Below, piece after piece: positions 33,764 through 42,250 of a DNA stretch of 64,000 nucleotides. The number at the start of each line of letters is the position of its first letter. The stretch's first letter is position 1. Both the position numbers and the translations under genes were made by a program. Origin of the DNA: Aliishimia sp039978895 (GTDB lineage: Bacteria > Pseudomonadota > Alphaproteobacteria > Rhodobacterales > Rhodobacteraceae); the NCBI GenBank assembly GCA_039978895.1, contig JBDWAL010000055.1, forward strand, positions 310,001 through 374,000. The letters run 5' to 3'. A model generated the notes under the pieces. The model worked only from the letters and a program-made list of their open reading frames with translations. It had not been told where the DNA came from and did not search any database.

Positions 33764-34555
33764 TCAGAGGTTCTCTTGTTGAGGCATGCCCAGGACGTGG
33801 AAGCCACCGTCGACACGGATCACTTCGCCCGTTGTGCACGCGCCCCCATCAGAGCACAGGTAAACTGCCGTTGCACCGACAGCATCCAAGGTCGCATTCG
33901 CGCGCAAAGGTGCATTCTGGTCGGTGTGTTTATACGTCTTACGCGCGCCTCCGATTGCAGCGCCTGCCAATGTCTTCATGGGACCGGGCGAAATTGCATT
34001 CACGCGGATGCCCTCGGGACCTAAATCGTTGGCCAGATAGCGTGTTGCGGATTCCAAAGCGGCTTTTGCCACACCCATGACGTTGTAGTTTGGCACAACG
34101 CGGTTGGAGCCCTGATAGGTCAGCGTTAACAACGTGCCACCGTGTTCGCACATCATTGGGTGCGCGCGGCGCGCGATCTCAATGAAACTGTAGGCGCTGA
34201 TATCCATGGAGTTTTTGAAGTTCGCACGAGACGTGTTCAAGAAGCGCCCTGTAAGCTCGGATTTGTCTGAGAACGCAATGGCATGAATCACAAAGTCGAT
34301 TGTGGGCCAGCGCGCGCTCAATTGTTCGAACGCTGTATCTAGGGATGCGTCATCGGTGACATCCACGTCGACCATGAAGTCGCTGCCCACGCTTTCTGCG
34401 AGCGGCTTTAAACGCGTCCCAAACGCGTCCCCTTGATAGGTAAATGCCAATTCAGCGCCCGCGCCAGCCAATGCTTTCGCGATACCCCATGCTATGGAGC
34501 GTTCATTCGCGACACCCATAACCAGACCGCGTTTTCCTGCCATTAAATTTGTCAT
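33764..34555 (-). CDS. fabI: enoyl-[acyl-carrier-protein] reductase (NADH)
   Basis: A 263-residue short-chain dehydrogenase of the FabI type. Seen: nucleotide-binding GLVMGVANERSIAWGIAKAL, FVIHAIAFSDKSELTGRFL, the active-site Tyr-x6-Lys in YNVMGVAKAALESATRYLA, and NAISPGPMKTLAGAAIGG. It catalyses the last reduction step of fatty acid elongation and is the target of triclosan-type inhibitors. It lies 9 bp after fabB on the same strand. The fabA gene often linked to fabB in this group is not present here. Confidence 0.96.
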   Translation of the reverse strand: MTNLMAGKRGLVMGVANERSIAWGIAKALAGAGAELAFTYQGDAFGTRLKPLAESVGSDFMVDVDVTDDASLDTAFEQLSARWPTIDFVIHAIAFSDKSELTGRFLNTSRANFKNSMDISAYSFIEIARRAHPMMCEHGGTLLTLTYQGSNRVVPNYNVMGVAKAALESATRYLANDLGPEGIRVNAISPGPMKTLAGAAIGGARKTYKHTDQNAPLRANATLDAVGATAVYLCSDGGACTTGEVIRVDGGFHVLGMPQQENL

Positions 34556-34564
34556 ATCAAAATC

Positions 34565-35794
34565 TTACCCGTTAAATCGTGACAGGATCATTGATCCATT
34601 TGTGCCGCCAAAGCCGAAGGAATTGGTCATCACAGAGTCGAGCCCCGCGTTTTCAACCAAAGTGGTCGCGATCTCATTTGCGTCCAAGGCGGGATCAAGC
34701 GTGTCCACGTTGATCGAAGGCGTGATGAAGTCGTGATGCAGCATCAAGAGCGAAAAGATAGCTTCCAATGCGCCCGCTGCACCTTGTGCGTGGCCAGTCA
34801 GGGATTTCGTGGACGACACTGGTGGGGTGGAGCCTTGTCCGAACACCCGGCGCACCGCTTCGATTTCTCCGACATCGCCAACCGGGGTCGATGTGCCATG
34901 CGCGTTGATATAGCCAACTTTGCGCCCCTCAGGCAGCGTGTCCAAGGCCAGTCGCATTGCGCGCTCGCCGCCCTCACCGGACGGTGCCACCATGTCGTGG
35001 CCGTCTGATGTTGCCGCGTAGCCTGTGACTTCGGCGTAAATTTTTGCCCCGCGTGCTTGGGCATGTTCAAGGTCTTCGAGCACAACAATGCCGCCGCCGC
35101 CAGAAATTACAAAGCCATCGCGATCCGCATCAAAGGCGCGGGATGCTTTTTCTGGGGTGTCATTATATTTGGACGACATCGCACCCATCGCGTCAAACAG
35201 ACAAGACAACGTCCAATCGAGTTCTTCGCCACCACCCGCAAACATAACATCTTGTTTGCCCATCATGATCTGCTCAGCGGCGTTCCCGATACAATGTAGC
35301 GAGGTCGAGCAAGCCGAGGTGATCGAATAATTGATGCCTTTGATCTTATACGCCGTCGCCAGATTGGCCGAGATCGTGGAAGACATGCATTTGGGCACTG
35401 CAAAAGGCCCGATCCGCTTGGTCGCGCCAGTCTTTAAAACTGTTTGATGCGCGGTGAGCATCGCTGAGGTTGAAGGCCCACCCGATCCGGCAACCAGACC
35501 TGTGCGTGTGTTCACAACGTCGGTCTCTTCAAGCCCGGCATCGGCAATTGCTTGACCCATTGCGATATGGGCATAGGCCGCGCCGGGACCCATGAAACGC
35601 AACGTGCGTTTGTCGACATGTTCGGCCGGGTCGATTTTGAGCGTGCCAGCGATTTGGCTGCGAAACCCGTGCTCAGCCATAGCTTCTGAGGCCGCGATGC
35701 CGGACGAGCCTGCTTTCAAGCTGGCCAATACCTCGTCGGCGTTATTTCCAATGGACGAGACTATCCCGATCCCTGTGACAACAACACGGCGCAT
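34565..35794 (-). CDS. fabB: 3-oxoacyl-[acyl-carrier-protein] synthase I
   Basis: A 409-residue ketoacyl synthase starting MRRVVVTGIGIVSSIGNNAD at 35794, with AAGGAG upstream. The catalytic Cys is in YSITSACSTSLHCIGNAAEQ (about 160-165), and the two His are in NAHGTSTPVGDVGE and SLTGHAQGAAGALEA. FabB condenses malonyl-ACP with acyl-ACP and is needed for unsaturated fatty acids. The C-terminal NSFGFGGTNGSMIL is typical. It precedes fabI in a fabB-fabI-RDD operon. Confidence 0.95.
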   Translation of the reverse strand: MRRVVVTGIGIVSSIGNNADEVLASLKAGSSGIAASEAMAEHGFRSQIAGTLKIDPAEHVDKRTLRFMGPGAAYAHIAMGQAIADAGLEETDVVNTRTGLVAGSGGPSTSAMLTAHQTVLKTGATKRIGPFAVPKCMSSTISANLATAYKIKGINYSITSACSTSLHCIGNAAEQIMMGKQDVMFAGGGEELDWTLSCLFDAMGAMSSKYNDTPEKASRAFDADRDGFVISGGGGIVVLEDLEHAQARGAKIYAEVTGYAATSDGHDMVAPSGEGGERAMRLALDTLPEGRKVGYINAHGTSTPVGDVGEIEAVRRVFGQGSTPPVSSTKSLTGHAQGAAGALEAIFSLLMLHHDFITPSINVDTLDPALDANEIATTLVENAGLDSVMTNSFGFGGTNGSMILSRFNG

Positions 35795-35963
35795 ATGGGC
35801 ACTCCTTCTTGATTGCAGAACTTGTGTAGGACAGGCGGGCAATGGGGCGCAAGCGGGTAGGGGAAATTGACGCACCAAGTAACTGGTTGAAGGTGGATTC
35901 CGTGCGTTTCATGAGGCCCGTGGAGGCCCCCTTAAATCAAAGCGTCAGAATGCAGCTTGACGC

Positions 35964-36005
35964 GATACCTTTAGGTATCATATTAAAGGGATACCAAAAG
36001 GTACC
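35964..36005. promoter_or_regulatory. twin ArsR-type operator
   Basis: GATACC-TTTA-GGTATC (35964-35979) is a perfect inverted repeat; GATACC-AAAA-GGTACC (35990-36005) is a second, near-perfect one 26 bp further on. Both lie within 60 bp of the ArsR-family start at 36019, which fits autorepression. Confidence 0.65.
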
Positions 36006-36018
36006 ATAAGGGCGTGAC

Positions 36019-36339
36019 ATGGCACATTCAGATCAACTTGGGTTTCGAGCATTGTCAGACCCAACCCGCCGGAACATTCTGTGTTTGCTTCGTGAGGGCG
36101 ACATGACGATCGCGGAAGTTGCTGAGAACTTCCAGATGACACGCGCGGCCGTCAAAAAGCACCTGACCATTCTCAGCGAGGGGGATTTGATCGTGGTGCG
36201 AACCGAAGGGCGTTCGCGGGTCAATGCACTCAACCCAAACGGAATTAAGCGTCTGTTCGACTGGTTTGGCTTTTTTGATGCCTTCTGGGACGCACGTCTC
36301 GACACACTTAAATCTGAAATTGAAAAGGACATTCAATGA
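36019..36339 (+). CDS. ArsR-family winged-helix regulator
   Basis: A 106-residue regulator. The winged helix includes ALSDPTRRNILCLLREGDMT then IAEVAENFQMTRAAVKKHLT (about 12-52), and a wing around VVRTEGRSRVNALNPNG. It is of the type coupled to SRPBCC (AHSA1) proteins rather than the metal-sensing ArsR type, as no metal-binding Cys cluster is visible. Its stop overlaps the SRPBCC start (ATGA). Twin inverted repeats upstream indicate self-control. Confidence 0.92.
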   Translation: MAHSDQLGFRALSDPTRRNILCLLREGDMTIAEVAENFQMTRAAVKKHLTILSEGDLIVVRTEGRSRVNALNPNGIKRLFDWFGFFDAFWDARLDTLKSEIEKDIQ

Positions 36340-36749
36340 GCGACCGAGTCATTCGTAAATCGATTTATCTGCGGGCCACACCCGAACGAGTTTGGGCCTA
36401 TCTGACAGATCCAGAGAAGCTCGCAATCTGGTTTCACAAGCCTAAAACCCCTTTGATTGAAGGTGAATACGCCATGTATGGCACACAGAGTGGTGACAAA
36501 CTGATGTGGGGGGAGGTTCTTGTTGCTGACCCATTTAAGCAACTTGAGTACACGTTTACGATTGCGCCGATGGGCGAAGGCACAAGCACTGTAAGGTGGT
36601 CACTTGAGGAGGTCGCGGGTGGCACACGTCTATCATTGCAGCATGAGGGTTTACCCGATGCGGTTGAAGCGTTTGGGTTGACGTTGGCGCTTGATAAAGG
36701 ATGGGACGATCACCTTGGCCGAATGCGTGGGGCGTTGCACGAAGATTAA
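36336..36749 (+). CDS. SRPBCC (AHSA1-like) domain protein
   Basis: A 137-residue helix-grip protein. Family features: VIRKSIYLRATPERVWAYLT then PEKLAIWF at the start, a central WGEVLVADPFKQLEYTF, and the C-terminal KGWDDHLGRMRGALHED. The fold binds hydrophobic ligands. The ArsR-AHSA1 pair is a common bacterial module whose ligand is usually unknown. It is translationally coupled to the ArsR gene. Confidence 0.9.
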   Translation: MSDRVIRKSIYLRATPERVWAYLTDPEKLAIWFHKPKTPLIEGEYAMYGTQSGDKLMWGEVLVADPFKQLEYTFTIAPMGEGTSTVRWSLEEVAGGTRLSLQHEGLPDAVEAFGLTLALDKGWDDHLGRMRGALHED

Positions 36750-36783
36750 GCCGTGGTTTTTTCGTCGGGTGAAGGCGAAGTGA

Positions 36784-36805
36784 CACGGGCAGGTTCATGC
36801 CCGTG
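36784..36805 (+). terminator. possible terminator hairpin after the SRPBCC gene
   Basis: CACGGGC (36784-36790) pairs with GCCCGTG (36799-36805) around an 8-base loop, about 35 bases after the stop codon. There is no T-run, so termination is uncertain. Confidence 0.35.
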
Positions 36806-36981
36806 GTGATGGTGTGAAATGGCGTGCGCGATATCGTCTTGCTGCGGGCTTGTCGCGATAAACGGCGAAATCAAGCCAAATCGCTGCGGCTGAATTGACG
36901 CAGAAGTTGTACCTCCTTAAATCAAGGGCATAGTATCTCACGTGGGCAGATGAGCGGCGCGCGTCAGAGCAAGGAATTGGT

Positions 36982-37713
36982 ATGAGTTATCGCAGTGAGA
37001 TCGACGGTCAAAGCGGCGAACAAGCAATTGCGCGCGCGTTAAAAGAGCATGGCCCCCTCACCAATACGCAACCGGTGTCCGAAGACGTCATCCGGATGTA
37101 TGAAGGCCGGGTGCCTAACGCGTTGTTGGATGTGTGGGACAATTACGGGATTGGCGATCTTGGTGAGGGACGTTTGCGGCTGTGTATGCCGGGTGCGTTG
37201 CGCTCTGCCGCGCAAAGTTTGTTTCGTGGCGACCCTGAGTTCACAAGCGACGTTCACATCGTAGCATATGGTGCTTTTGGCGATCTGGTGATCTGGAGCG
37301 AGCGGCATCAGTTCGTTTTTGTCTCTATGGTTTTGTCTAGTGTTGAAGCGCCAATTTTGTTCAATGAGGGCCTGCGTGTGTCGGATGATCAGGCTGTGAT
37401 CAACGATCTGCTTTTGCTGCACCCGCAAGCCATGGACACAACAGATGACGCAGGTCAGCCGATGTTTGCGGACGCTCTGGAAAAATATGACAAGCTGCCT
37501 TTGATGCATATTTATGGGATGCAACCCGCTGCCAGTTTTGGACGGCCGATCAATGTTGCCAACCTTGCCGTTGTCGAGGCCGAAGATTGGCTTCAGGAAA
37601 AACTGGCCGGATCAACGTTCTCATTGGATGATGTGGCTGGTGGGCGGTTTGGCGTGCGCGATATTGGGCCAGTGCTGGATGACTCTGGCCAACCGCCCGC
37701 GGGAGACCAATGA
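36982..37713 (+). CDS. GAD-like / DUF1851 domain protein, possible type VI immunity protein
   Basis: A 243-residue cytoplasmic protein without signal peptide. The N-terminal part (about 20-110) includes SEDVIRMYEGRVPNALLDVW and NYGIGDLGEGRLRLCMPGAL, the pattern of GAD-like domains; the second half (about 145-215) with DALEKYDKLPLMHIYGMQPA fits DUF1851. This two-domain layout is that of Tdi-type immunity proteins that neutralise DNase effectors of type VI secretion in Agrobacterium. It overlaps the lipoprotein gene by 4 bases and is followed by a lipase effector. No matching DNase toxin is visible, so immunity is an inference. Confidence 0.75.
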   Translation: MSYRSEIDGQSGEQAIARALKEHGPLTNTQPVSEDVIRMYEGRVPNALLDVWDNYGIGDLGEGRLRLCMPGALRSAAQSLFRGDPEFTSDVHIVAYGAFGDLVIWSERHQFVFVSMVLSSVEAPILFNEGLRVSDDQAVINDLLLLHPQAMDTTDDAGQPMFADALEKYDKLPLMHIYGMQPAASFGRPINVANLAVVEAEDWLQEKLAGSTFSLDDVAGGRFGVRDIGPVLDDSGQPPAGDQ

Positions 37714-38288
37714 TGCGTTTGATCTGTGCTCTGATTTTGGCATTTGGGCTGTCTGCGTGTCGCTTTGGCTCGCCTGATTCGATCTCGATCGCGTTCTCGG
37801 CCTATGCGAGCACACCTGTTGTGGTGACGGATATGTCCGTGAACGGGCAACGCTTCAATTTCTTCCCCAAAGTGGTTCGTGGCAAAGGGGATACAAACCG
37901 CCCCATGGAAGGTGCGGGCCGGATGCTGCTTGGATATCCCAAAGGATCGTCTGAGATGGCGTTGGAAATTTCGTGGGTCGAATTGCTGACCCAGCGTGCA
38001 TTTCGCGCCACAACGTTGGTCTCGCTAAAGTCGCTTGAGATCAGCGCGTCAGGCGCGGCTGAGTTTATGCCGGTGTTTGGGCCAGGTGGGCTGTTGATCG
38101 TCGCATCTGACCCGATCCCGAAAACGGCCCAAGATAAAACTATCGTGGATGTTGCGCGTGTCTGCGCAGAGCGAGATATTAGCGCTGACACAGATTTTGC
38201 AGCCGATCCCGGTGAATTTGCGGGGCTGCTCGAAGCCGTTGAGGCAACGTACCCGGCAGCTGCCGCATCCGAATGCCCAAGTTCGTAG
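37710..38288 (+). CDS. lipoprotein, probable immunity protein for the adjacent lipase effector
   Basis: A 192-residue protein with a lipoprotein signal peptide: MMRLICALILAFGLSACRFG has a lipobox LSAC with Cys at 17. The mature part has no recognised domain. In type VI lipase-immunity pairs the immunity protein is often a periplasmic lipoprotein encoded next to the lipase, and this gene sits 9 bp before the DUF2235 effector and overlaps the GAD-like gene by 4 bases. Role as Tli-type immunity protein is inferred from position and export only. Confidence 0.75.
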   Translation: MMRLICALILAFGLSACRFGSPDSISIAFSAYASTPVVVTDMSVNGQRFNFFPKVVRGKGDTNRPMEGAGRMLLGYPKGSSEMALEISWVELLTQRAFRATTLVSLKSLEISASGAAEFMPVFGPGGLLIVASDPIPKTAQDKTIVDVARVCAERDISADTDFAADPGEFAGLLEAVEATYPAAAASECPSS

Positions 38289-38297
38289 GGACAATAG

Positions 38298-39719
38298 ATG
38301 ACCGAAAACCCATCCGCCATTACCGCGCAATCCGAAGCCGCCTCTGGTGATATGCAGGGAAGTGCTGGCAATATTGCGCAGACCTGTCCGGCAGTGACGC
38401 TCGAAATTGGGGTGTTTTTTGATGGCACAGGAAACAATACGGCCAACACGCAATCGGAAGGCTTCACGGCCAGTTATAACTCTGCTCGTTCCAATGTGTC
38501 TTTGTTGTATCCGCTTTATAAAAACGGAAGTGATTTTGATGTTCCCAATGATTGCGGCGGCGTGAAAACAAAGTACGCATCGATCTACAAAGAGGGGATA
38601 GGCACGTCGGCAGGTTGGTCAGATTATACACCTACAATCTTGGCCGGGGGGGCGACTGGCACGGGGCTGACTGGCGTTGAAAGCCGGGTCTTTGACGCTT
38701 GTGTCGAAGTTGGCACAATAATCTCGCGGCTGTCTCCGGCGGAAGAACCCAAGGAAATCATTTTGGATGTATTTGGTTTTAGCCGAGGGGCCGCCGCCGC
38801 TCGGTATTTTGTGAACTGTTTTCGCCAAGGCTTCGTCGATTACCTAGAACTATATGTGAACCCCAAACGCGCCTATCTACCCGAAGGGCGCAACGTGACG
38901 ATCCGATTTGTTGGGATTTTTGACACCGTGGCCGCAATTGGCTTCGGGACTGACGATGATAATGGTCCGGTCAATGTGCATATGTCCACGGCGCAGGCGG
39001 AAAAAATCTATCACCTGACCGCCAAACACGAGTACCGCGATAACTTCCGTCTCAACCACAATGCGCCCAATGGCGGCGATACCCGTGAAATGCTTGGCGC
39101 ACACTCTGATGTCGGGGGCGGGTATCGTGGTACAGGCGATAGCATTCTGGTTGATCGCACGAACACCCGTGTCTTTCTTGATCATGCGACGGCACAAGCG
39201 GCTCATAGCGCTGATACGGCTGCGGCTGCGGCATCACGCAACGCAGCGCAGAGTTTCTGGGTGCAAGACGGCTGGATCCGCCCCAACGAGCCGACGGGTG
39301 GCTTAGAAAATGCCCCTTCGCCGTTGATGACACGCCGCGTTTCAGACCGTCGCGGCGGATGGCACACGCGATATACCTACGCCACAGGTGCAGAATTGAA
39401 CCGACCATGGGTGCAAGTTGGCTTGTCACGCATTCCACTCAAAATCATGTATGATCAAGGCAAGGCTGTTTCAGTGCCTTTTACTGCGTTGCCGACAGGC
39501 GGTGAATACCAAATTCCCGGCCCGCTTTCCACATTGGCAGGCTCGCTAGAAAACGGTGGCGCTTTGCCAACTGGAACAAATCGACGCGAGATTTTGCGAA
39601 ATTATGGACATGTTTCGTCGAATCTCAACAAAATCGGTATGAGGCCACAATTGGGTGTTGGCAATCAACGTATGTGGCATCGCACGATTTACCCCAATGA
39701 TGCGGGGCAAGCGAAATAA
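38298..39719 (+). CDS. DUF2235 alpha/beta hydrolase, probable type VI lipase effector (Tle1-like)
   Basis: A 473-residue protein. The N-terminal part has LEIGVFFDGTGNNTANTQSE, the nucleophile elbow is VFGFSRGAAAARYFVN (Ser about 160), FVGIFDTVAAIGF supplies the Asp region and LGAHSDVGGGYRGTG the His region: the DUF2235 layout of Tle1-type phospholipases delivered by type VI secretion. No signal peptide is visible, as expected for T6 cargo. A lipoprotein precedes it and a convergent DUF4123 adaptor gene ends 3 bp away. A possible fold of unknown role lies after about residue 330. Confidence 0.85.
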   Translation: MTENPSAITAQSEAASGDMQGSAGNIAQTCPAVTLEIGVFFDGTGNNTANTQSEGFTASYNSARSNVSLLYPLYKNGSDFDVPNDCGGVKTKYASIYKEGIGTSAGWSDYTPTILAGGATGTGLTGVESRVFDACVEVGTIISRLSPAEEPKEIILDVFGFSRGAAAARYFVNCFRQGFVDYLELYVNPKRAYLPEGRNVTIRFVGIFDTVAAIGFGTDDDNGPVNVHMSTAQAEKIYHLTAKHEYRDNFRLNHNAPNGGDTREMLGAHSDVGGGYRGTGDSILVDRTNTRVFLDHATAQAAHSADTAAAAASRNAAQSFWVQDGWIRPNEPTGGLENAPSPLMTRRVSDRRGGWHTRYTYATGAELNRPWVQVGLSRIPLKIMYDQGKAVSVPFTALPTGGEYQIPGPLSTLAGSLENGGALPTGTNRREILRNYGHVSSNLNKIGMRPQLGVGNQRMWHRTIYPNDAGQAK

Positions 39720-39722
39720 CTG

Positions 39723-40682
39723 TTAGCCGAAACTTTCCATCCGTGCTTTGAGCAATCTGAAACGATCCTGTTCAGACTCAGAGCTGGTTAGAATTGTATT
39801 GAGCGTTCCGGCTCTGTCACGGCGTTCAAACCCCGGGCCATAGTGCAATTCCCATGCCAGCAGGGTGAATAACGACGTCTTTTGCGCAAATCCAAATTCC
39901 ATCATGCGCGCCATTGTTCGCGCCGTGAATTTCAAAATAGAACCGCCTTCAACCGACGCCGCAGCATCTGGAAATGTTTCCATTAAACGTTTGGCCAATG
40001 CGTCGATGTCGCGCTCCATGCTGACTTGCTGAAACCGCGCGATATCTTGGGCGGATAGGGTAAAAGCGCCAACCGGTGCGGGACTTTGCGCGGGCAAATC
40101 TGTCGGTGACATAACGTCCAAAACGGGCCCTTCGGCTGTCGGTTTTGGTACCACAATTTGTGTAATTTGCCCGCCTTCGCGAGCCTGCAACCAACGTTGA
40201 ACGAGTTCAGGGCGGTCATTTAATCCAGTGAAATACAGACTTGCAGTCGAGGGTTCCCAAAAGCGGAACATAAACATCTGATCATTTTGCGTCGTGACCC
40301 GTAGAAAACGGCGCAAATGTTGGCGCAGGTCAGGCAGTGTCATAACTGTGTGAAAGAAAATGCCGGGTTCCGCGTCCCAATAGGCAAATGAATTGGGCCG
40401 GTCCGGGGTTTGAGGCGTCAGCACTTGCTTGAGCAAACGCGATTCCATTGGCAATCGAACCAGCCAAGGCGACGCATCGCCCGCATCTTCTTCCAAGTGC
40501 CCTTGGAACAGGCAAACATGGTCGAGCTTTTCGGTCGATAACAGTTCCGGCAAATTAGGAATACGATTGCCGTCGAGCAGGGCAATGACATCAGTGGCCG
40601 CGCCAAGCAGGGCTTGGATCAGCGCTTCTGTGGGGGCCTCTTCATCGCAGAGGTTAACTTGAGACGACACGATTTGAGTCAT
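39723..40682 (-). CDS. DUF4123-family type VI effector adaptor
   Basis: A 319-residue protein. Residues about 33-160 carry the DUF4123 pattern (DVIALLDGNRIPNLPELL, HVCLFQGHLEED, SPWLVRLPMES, RRFLRVTTQNDQMFMFRFWE), found in chaperone/adaptor proteins that load effectors onto VgrG spikes. The C-terminal half is helical and lacks a recognised domain. It is convergent with the lipase effector, ending 3 bp from its stop. No VgrG, Hcp, PAAR or sheath gene is in the window, so the cargo must use an apparatus encoded elsewhere or be a relic. Confidence 0.82.
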   Translation of the reverse strand: MTQIVSSQVNLCDEEAPTEALIQALLGAATDVIALLDGNRIPNLPELLSTEKLDHVCLFQGHLEEDAGDASPWLVRLPMESRLLKQVLTPQTPDRPNSFAYWDAEPGIFFHTVMTLPDLRQHLRRFLRVTTQNDQMFMFRFWEPSTASLYFTGLNDRPELVQRWLQAREGGQITQIVVPKPTAEGPVLDVMSPTDLPAQSPAPVGAFTLSAQDIARFQQVSMERDIDALAKRLMETFPDAAASVEGGSILKFTARTMARMMEFGFAQKTSLFTLLAWELHYGPGFERRDRAGTLNTILTSSESEQDRFRLLKARMESFG

Positions 40683-40964
40683 GACGTAATTTAACGTGAA
40701 TTAAGCTAGGGGCGACAGTCCATTTTGAGGGGGCGCGAAAAAACTCCAAAGGCTCGGTTGCTACGAATCGCATGTGGCCTTTTGGCGCTGTTGAGGTGGA
40801 TTTCGCACGAAAATAGAGCGTTCAGTTCAAATTTCTGATGATTCGAGTGGATCAAACACACAAAACCGTGATTCTGAGTGTTCGTCGCGCTTCCTGTCGC
40901 GGAAGTTTCTTCCTATAGTCGCGGTCAGGCAAACAGCCGCGTGACGCGGCGTGGGAGGAAGACC

Positions 40965-41249
40965 ATGATCCGCTCAGAATTGATTCAGCGCATCGCCGAT
41001 GAAAATCCACACCTTTATCAACGAGATGTCGAACGCATCGTGAATACGATATTCGATGAGGTGACAGACGCAATGTCGCGTGGAGACCGTGTCGAACTGC
41101 GCGGCTTTGGCGCCTTTTCGGTCAAGCAACGTGAAGCCCGTGTGGGCCGCAACCCACGGACTGGGGAAAGCGTTGAAGTCGAAGAAAAGCATGTGCCGTT
41201 CTTCAAAACCGGTAAATTGCTGCGAGATCGGCTAAACGGGAAATCTTAA
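40965..41249 (+). CDS. ihfB: integration host factor subunit beta
   Basis: A 94-residue DNA-bending protein of the HU/IHF family. ATG at 40965 follows GGGAGGAAG. The N-terminal helices read MIRSELIQRIADENPHLYQR and the beta-arm region is RNPRTGESVEVEEKHVPFFK, with the conserved Pro expected to intercalate into DNA in the family. IHF heterodimers shape promoters and nucleoid. Its TAA overlaps the next start (TAATG). The gene order ihfB - lapA-like - trpF is characteristic for Rhodobacterales. The region 40683-40964 before it shows no gene. Confidence 0.96.
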   Translation: MIRSELIQRIADENPHLYQRDVERIVNTIFDEVTDAMSRGDRVELRGFGAFSVKQREARVGRNPRTGESVEVEEKHVPFFKTGKLLRDRLNGKS

Positions 41250-41599
41250 TGCGTTACATTCGTTACATTTGCATCGCGGTTTTTGCGGTCGCGCTGGTGG
41301 CTGTTGCCTTGGCGAATCGCAATACTGTCACAGTGCAGGTTTTGCCAAATGAATTGGCGGGTTTGTTTGCGGTGAACCCGCAGATGACGTTGCCTTTGTT
41401 TATTGTCATTTATGGCGGATTGTTGGCAGGCCTTCTTGTTGGGTTCGTCTGGGAATGGGTGCGCGAACATGATCAACGCGCGGCGGCCTCTCGCACGGCG
41501 CGCGACATGCGTCGCTTGGAACGTGAAGTGAAGCGTCTCAAGGGCGAAAAACACGAAGGCAAAGACGAAGTTCTTGCTCTTCTTGACGAAGCAAGCTGA
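41249..41599 (+). CDS. LapA-domain (DUF1049) membrane protein
   Basis: A 116-residue protein with two hydrophobic helices: ICIAVFAVALVAVALA near the N-terminus and LFIVIYGGLLAGLLVGFVW (about 49-67). A basic coiled coil follows (about 75-105, REVKRLKGEK). The short linker with NRNTVTVQVLPNELAGLF is the LapA/YciS pattern. In E. coli LapA pairs with LapB in controlling LPS synthesis; here the role is inferred. It overlaps ihfB by one base and is followed by trpF after 9 bp. Confidence 0.88.
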   Translation: MRYIRYICIAVFAVALVAVALANRNTVTVQVLPNELAGLFAVNPQMTLPLFIVIYGGLLAGLLVGFVWEWVREHDQRAAASRTARDMRRLEREVKRLKGEKHEGKDEVLALLDEAS

Positions 41600-41608
41600 T
41601 CTAAACTT

Positions 41609-42250
41609 ATGTCTTTAGCGGTAAAAATTTGCGGTCTGCGCTCGATCAACGATGTGCAGGCCGTAGCGGCGGCGGGCGCACGCTATGCCGGATTTGTCTT
41701 TTTTGCAAAATCCCCGCGACATCTGGAAATCGAGCAGGCGCGAGACTTGGCTTTGTCTGCGCCTCTTGGGTTGGCCAAAGTCGCCTTGGTGGTCAATGCG
41801 CAAGACGCGTTCCTTGACGATCTGACCGCTAAAGTTCCGTTGGATTTTCTACAGTTGCATGGTTCTGAAAGCCCTGAGCGCGTTTCGGAGATCAAATCGC
41901 GATACGGGCTGCCAGTTATGAAGGCCGTTGGTATTGCCGATGCCGAAGATTTGCCGGCACTGGCCGCGTATGAAGCGGTGGCCGACCAAATCTTGGTAGA
42001 TGCCAAACCGCCAAAAACGGCAGTTTTGCCGGGTGGCAATGGGTTGTCCTTTGATTGGCGTTTGATTTCAGGTCGGGAATGGTCGCGCCCGTGGATGTTG
42101 GCTGGTGGGTTGGATCCGACCAATGTGGCTCAAGCGATGGCGTCCACAGGTGCGCAACAAGTGGATGTGTCATCTGGGGTCGAAACAGCACCCGGCATCA
42201 AGGACGCGACCTTGATCTCGGCGTTTGTTCAAGCTGCACAAGCAAGCTGA
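41609..42250 (+). CDS. trpF: phosphoribosylanthranilate isomerase
   Basis: A 213-residue (beta-alpha)8 enzyme of tryptophan synthesis. Active-site motifs: VKICGLRSINDVQAVAAAGA with the catalytic Cys, YAGFVFFAKSPRHLE, LQLHGSESPERV, ILVDAKPP with the catalytic Asp, and WMLAGGLDPTNVAQAM then VDVSSGVETAPGIKD for phosphate binding. Length is normal. Its TGA overlaps the next small gene start by one base. trpB follows after two small ORFs. Confidence 0.96.
   Translation: MSLAVKICGLRSINDVQAVAAAGARYAGFVFFAKSPRHLEIEQARDLALSAPLGLAKVALVVNAQDAFLDDLTAKVPLDFLQLHGSESPERVSEIKSRYGLPVMKAVGIADAEDLPALAAYEAVADQILVDAKPPKTAVLPGGNGLSFDWRLISGREWSRPWMLAGGLDPTNVAQAMASTGAQQVDVSSGVETAPGIKDATLISAFVQAAQAS

Noticed and set aside
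37802..38467. 221-codon minus-strand frame
   Set aside because: Antisense to the lipoprotein and lipase genes, which have a lipobox and a catalytic elbow respectively.
39723..40682. Idea that a complete type VI secretion system is encoded here
   Set aside because: Only cargo, adaptor and immunity-like genes are present; no sheath, tube, baseplate, ATPase or VgrG gene was seen.
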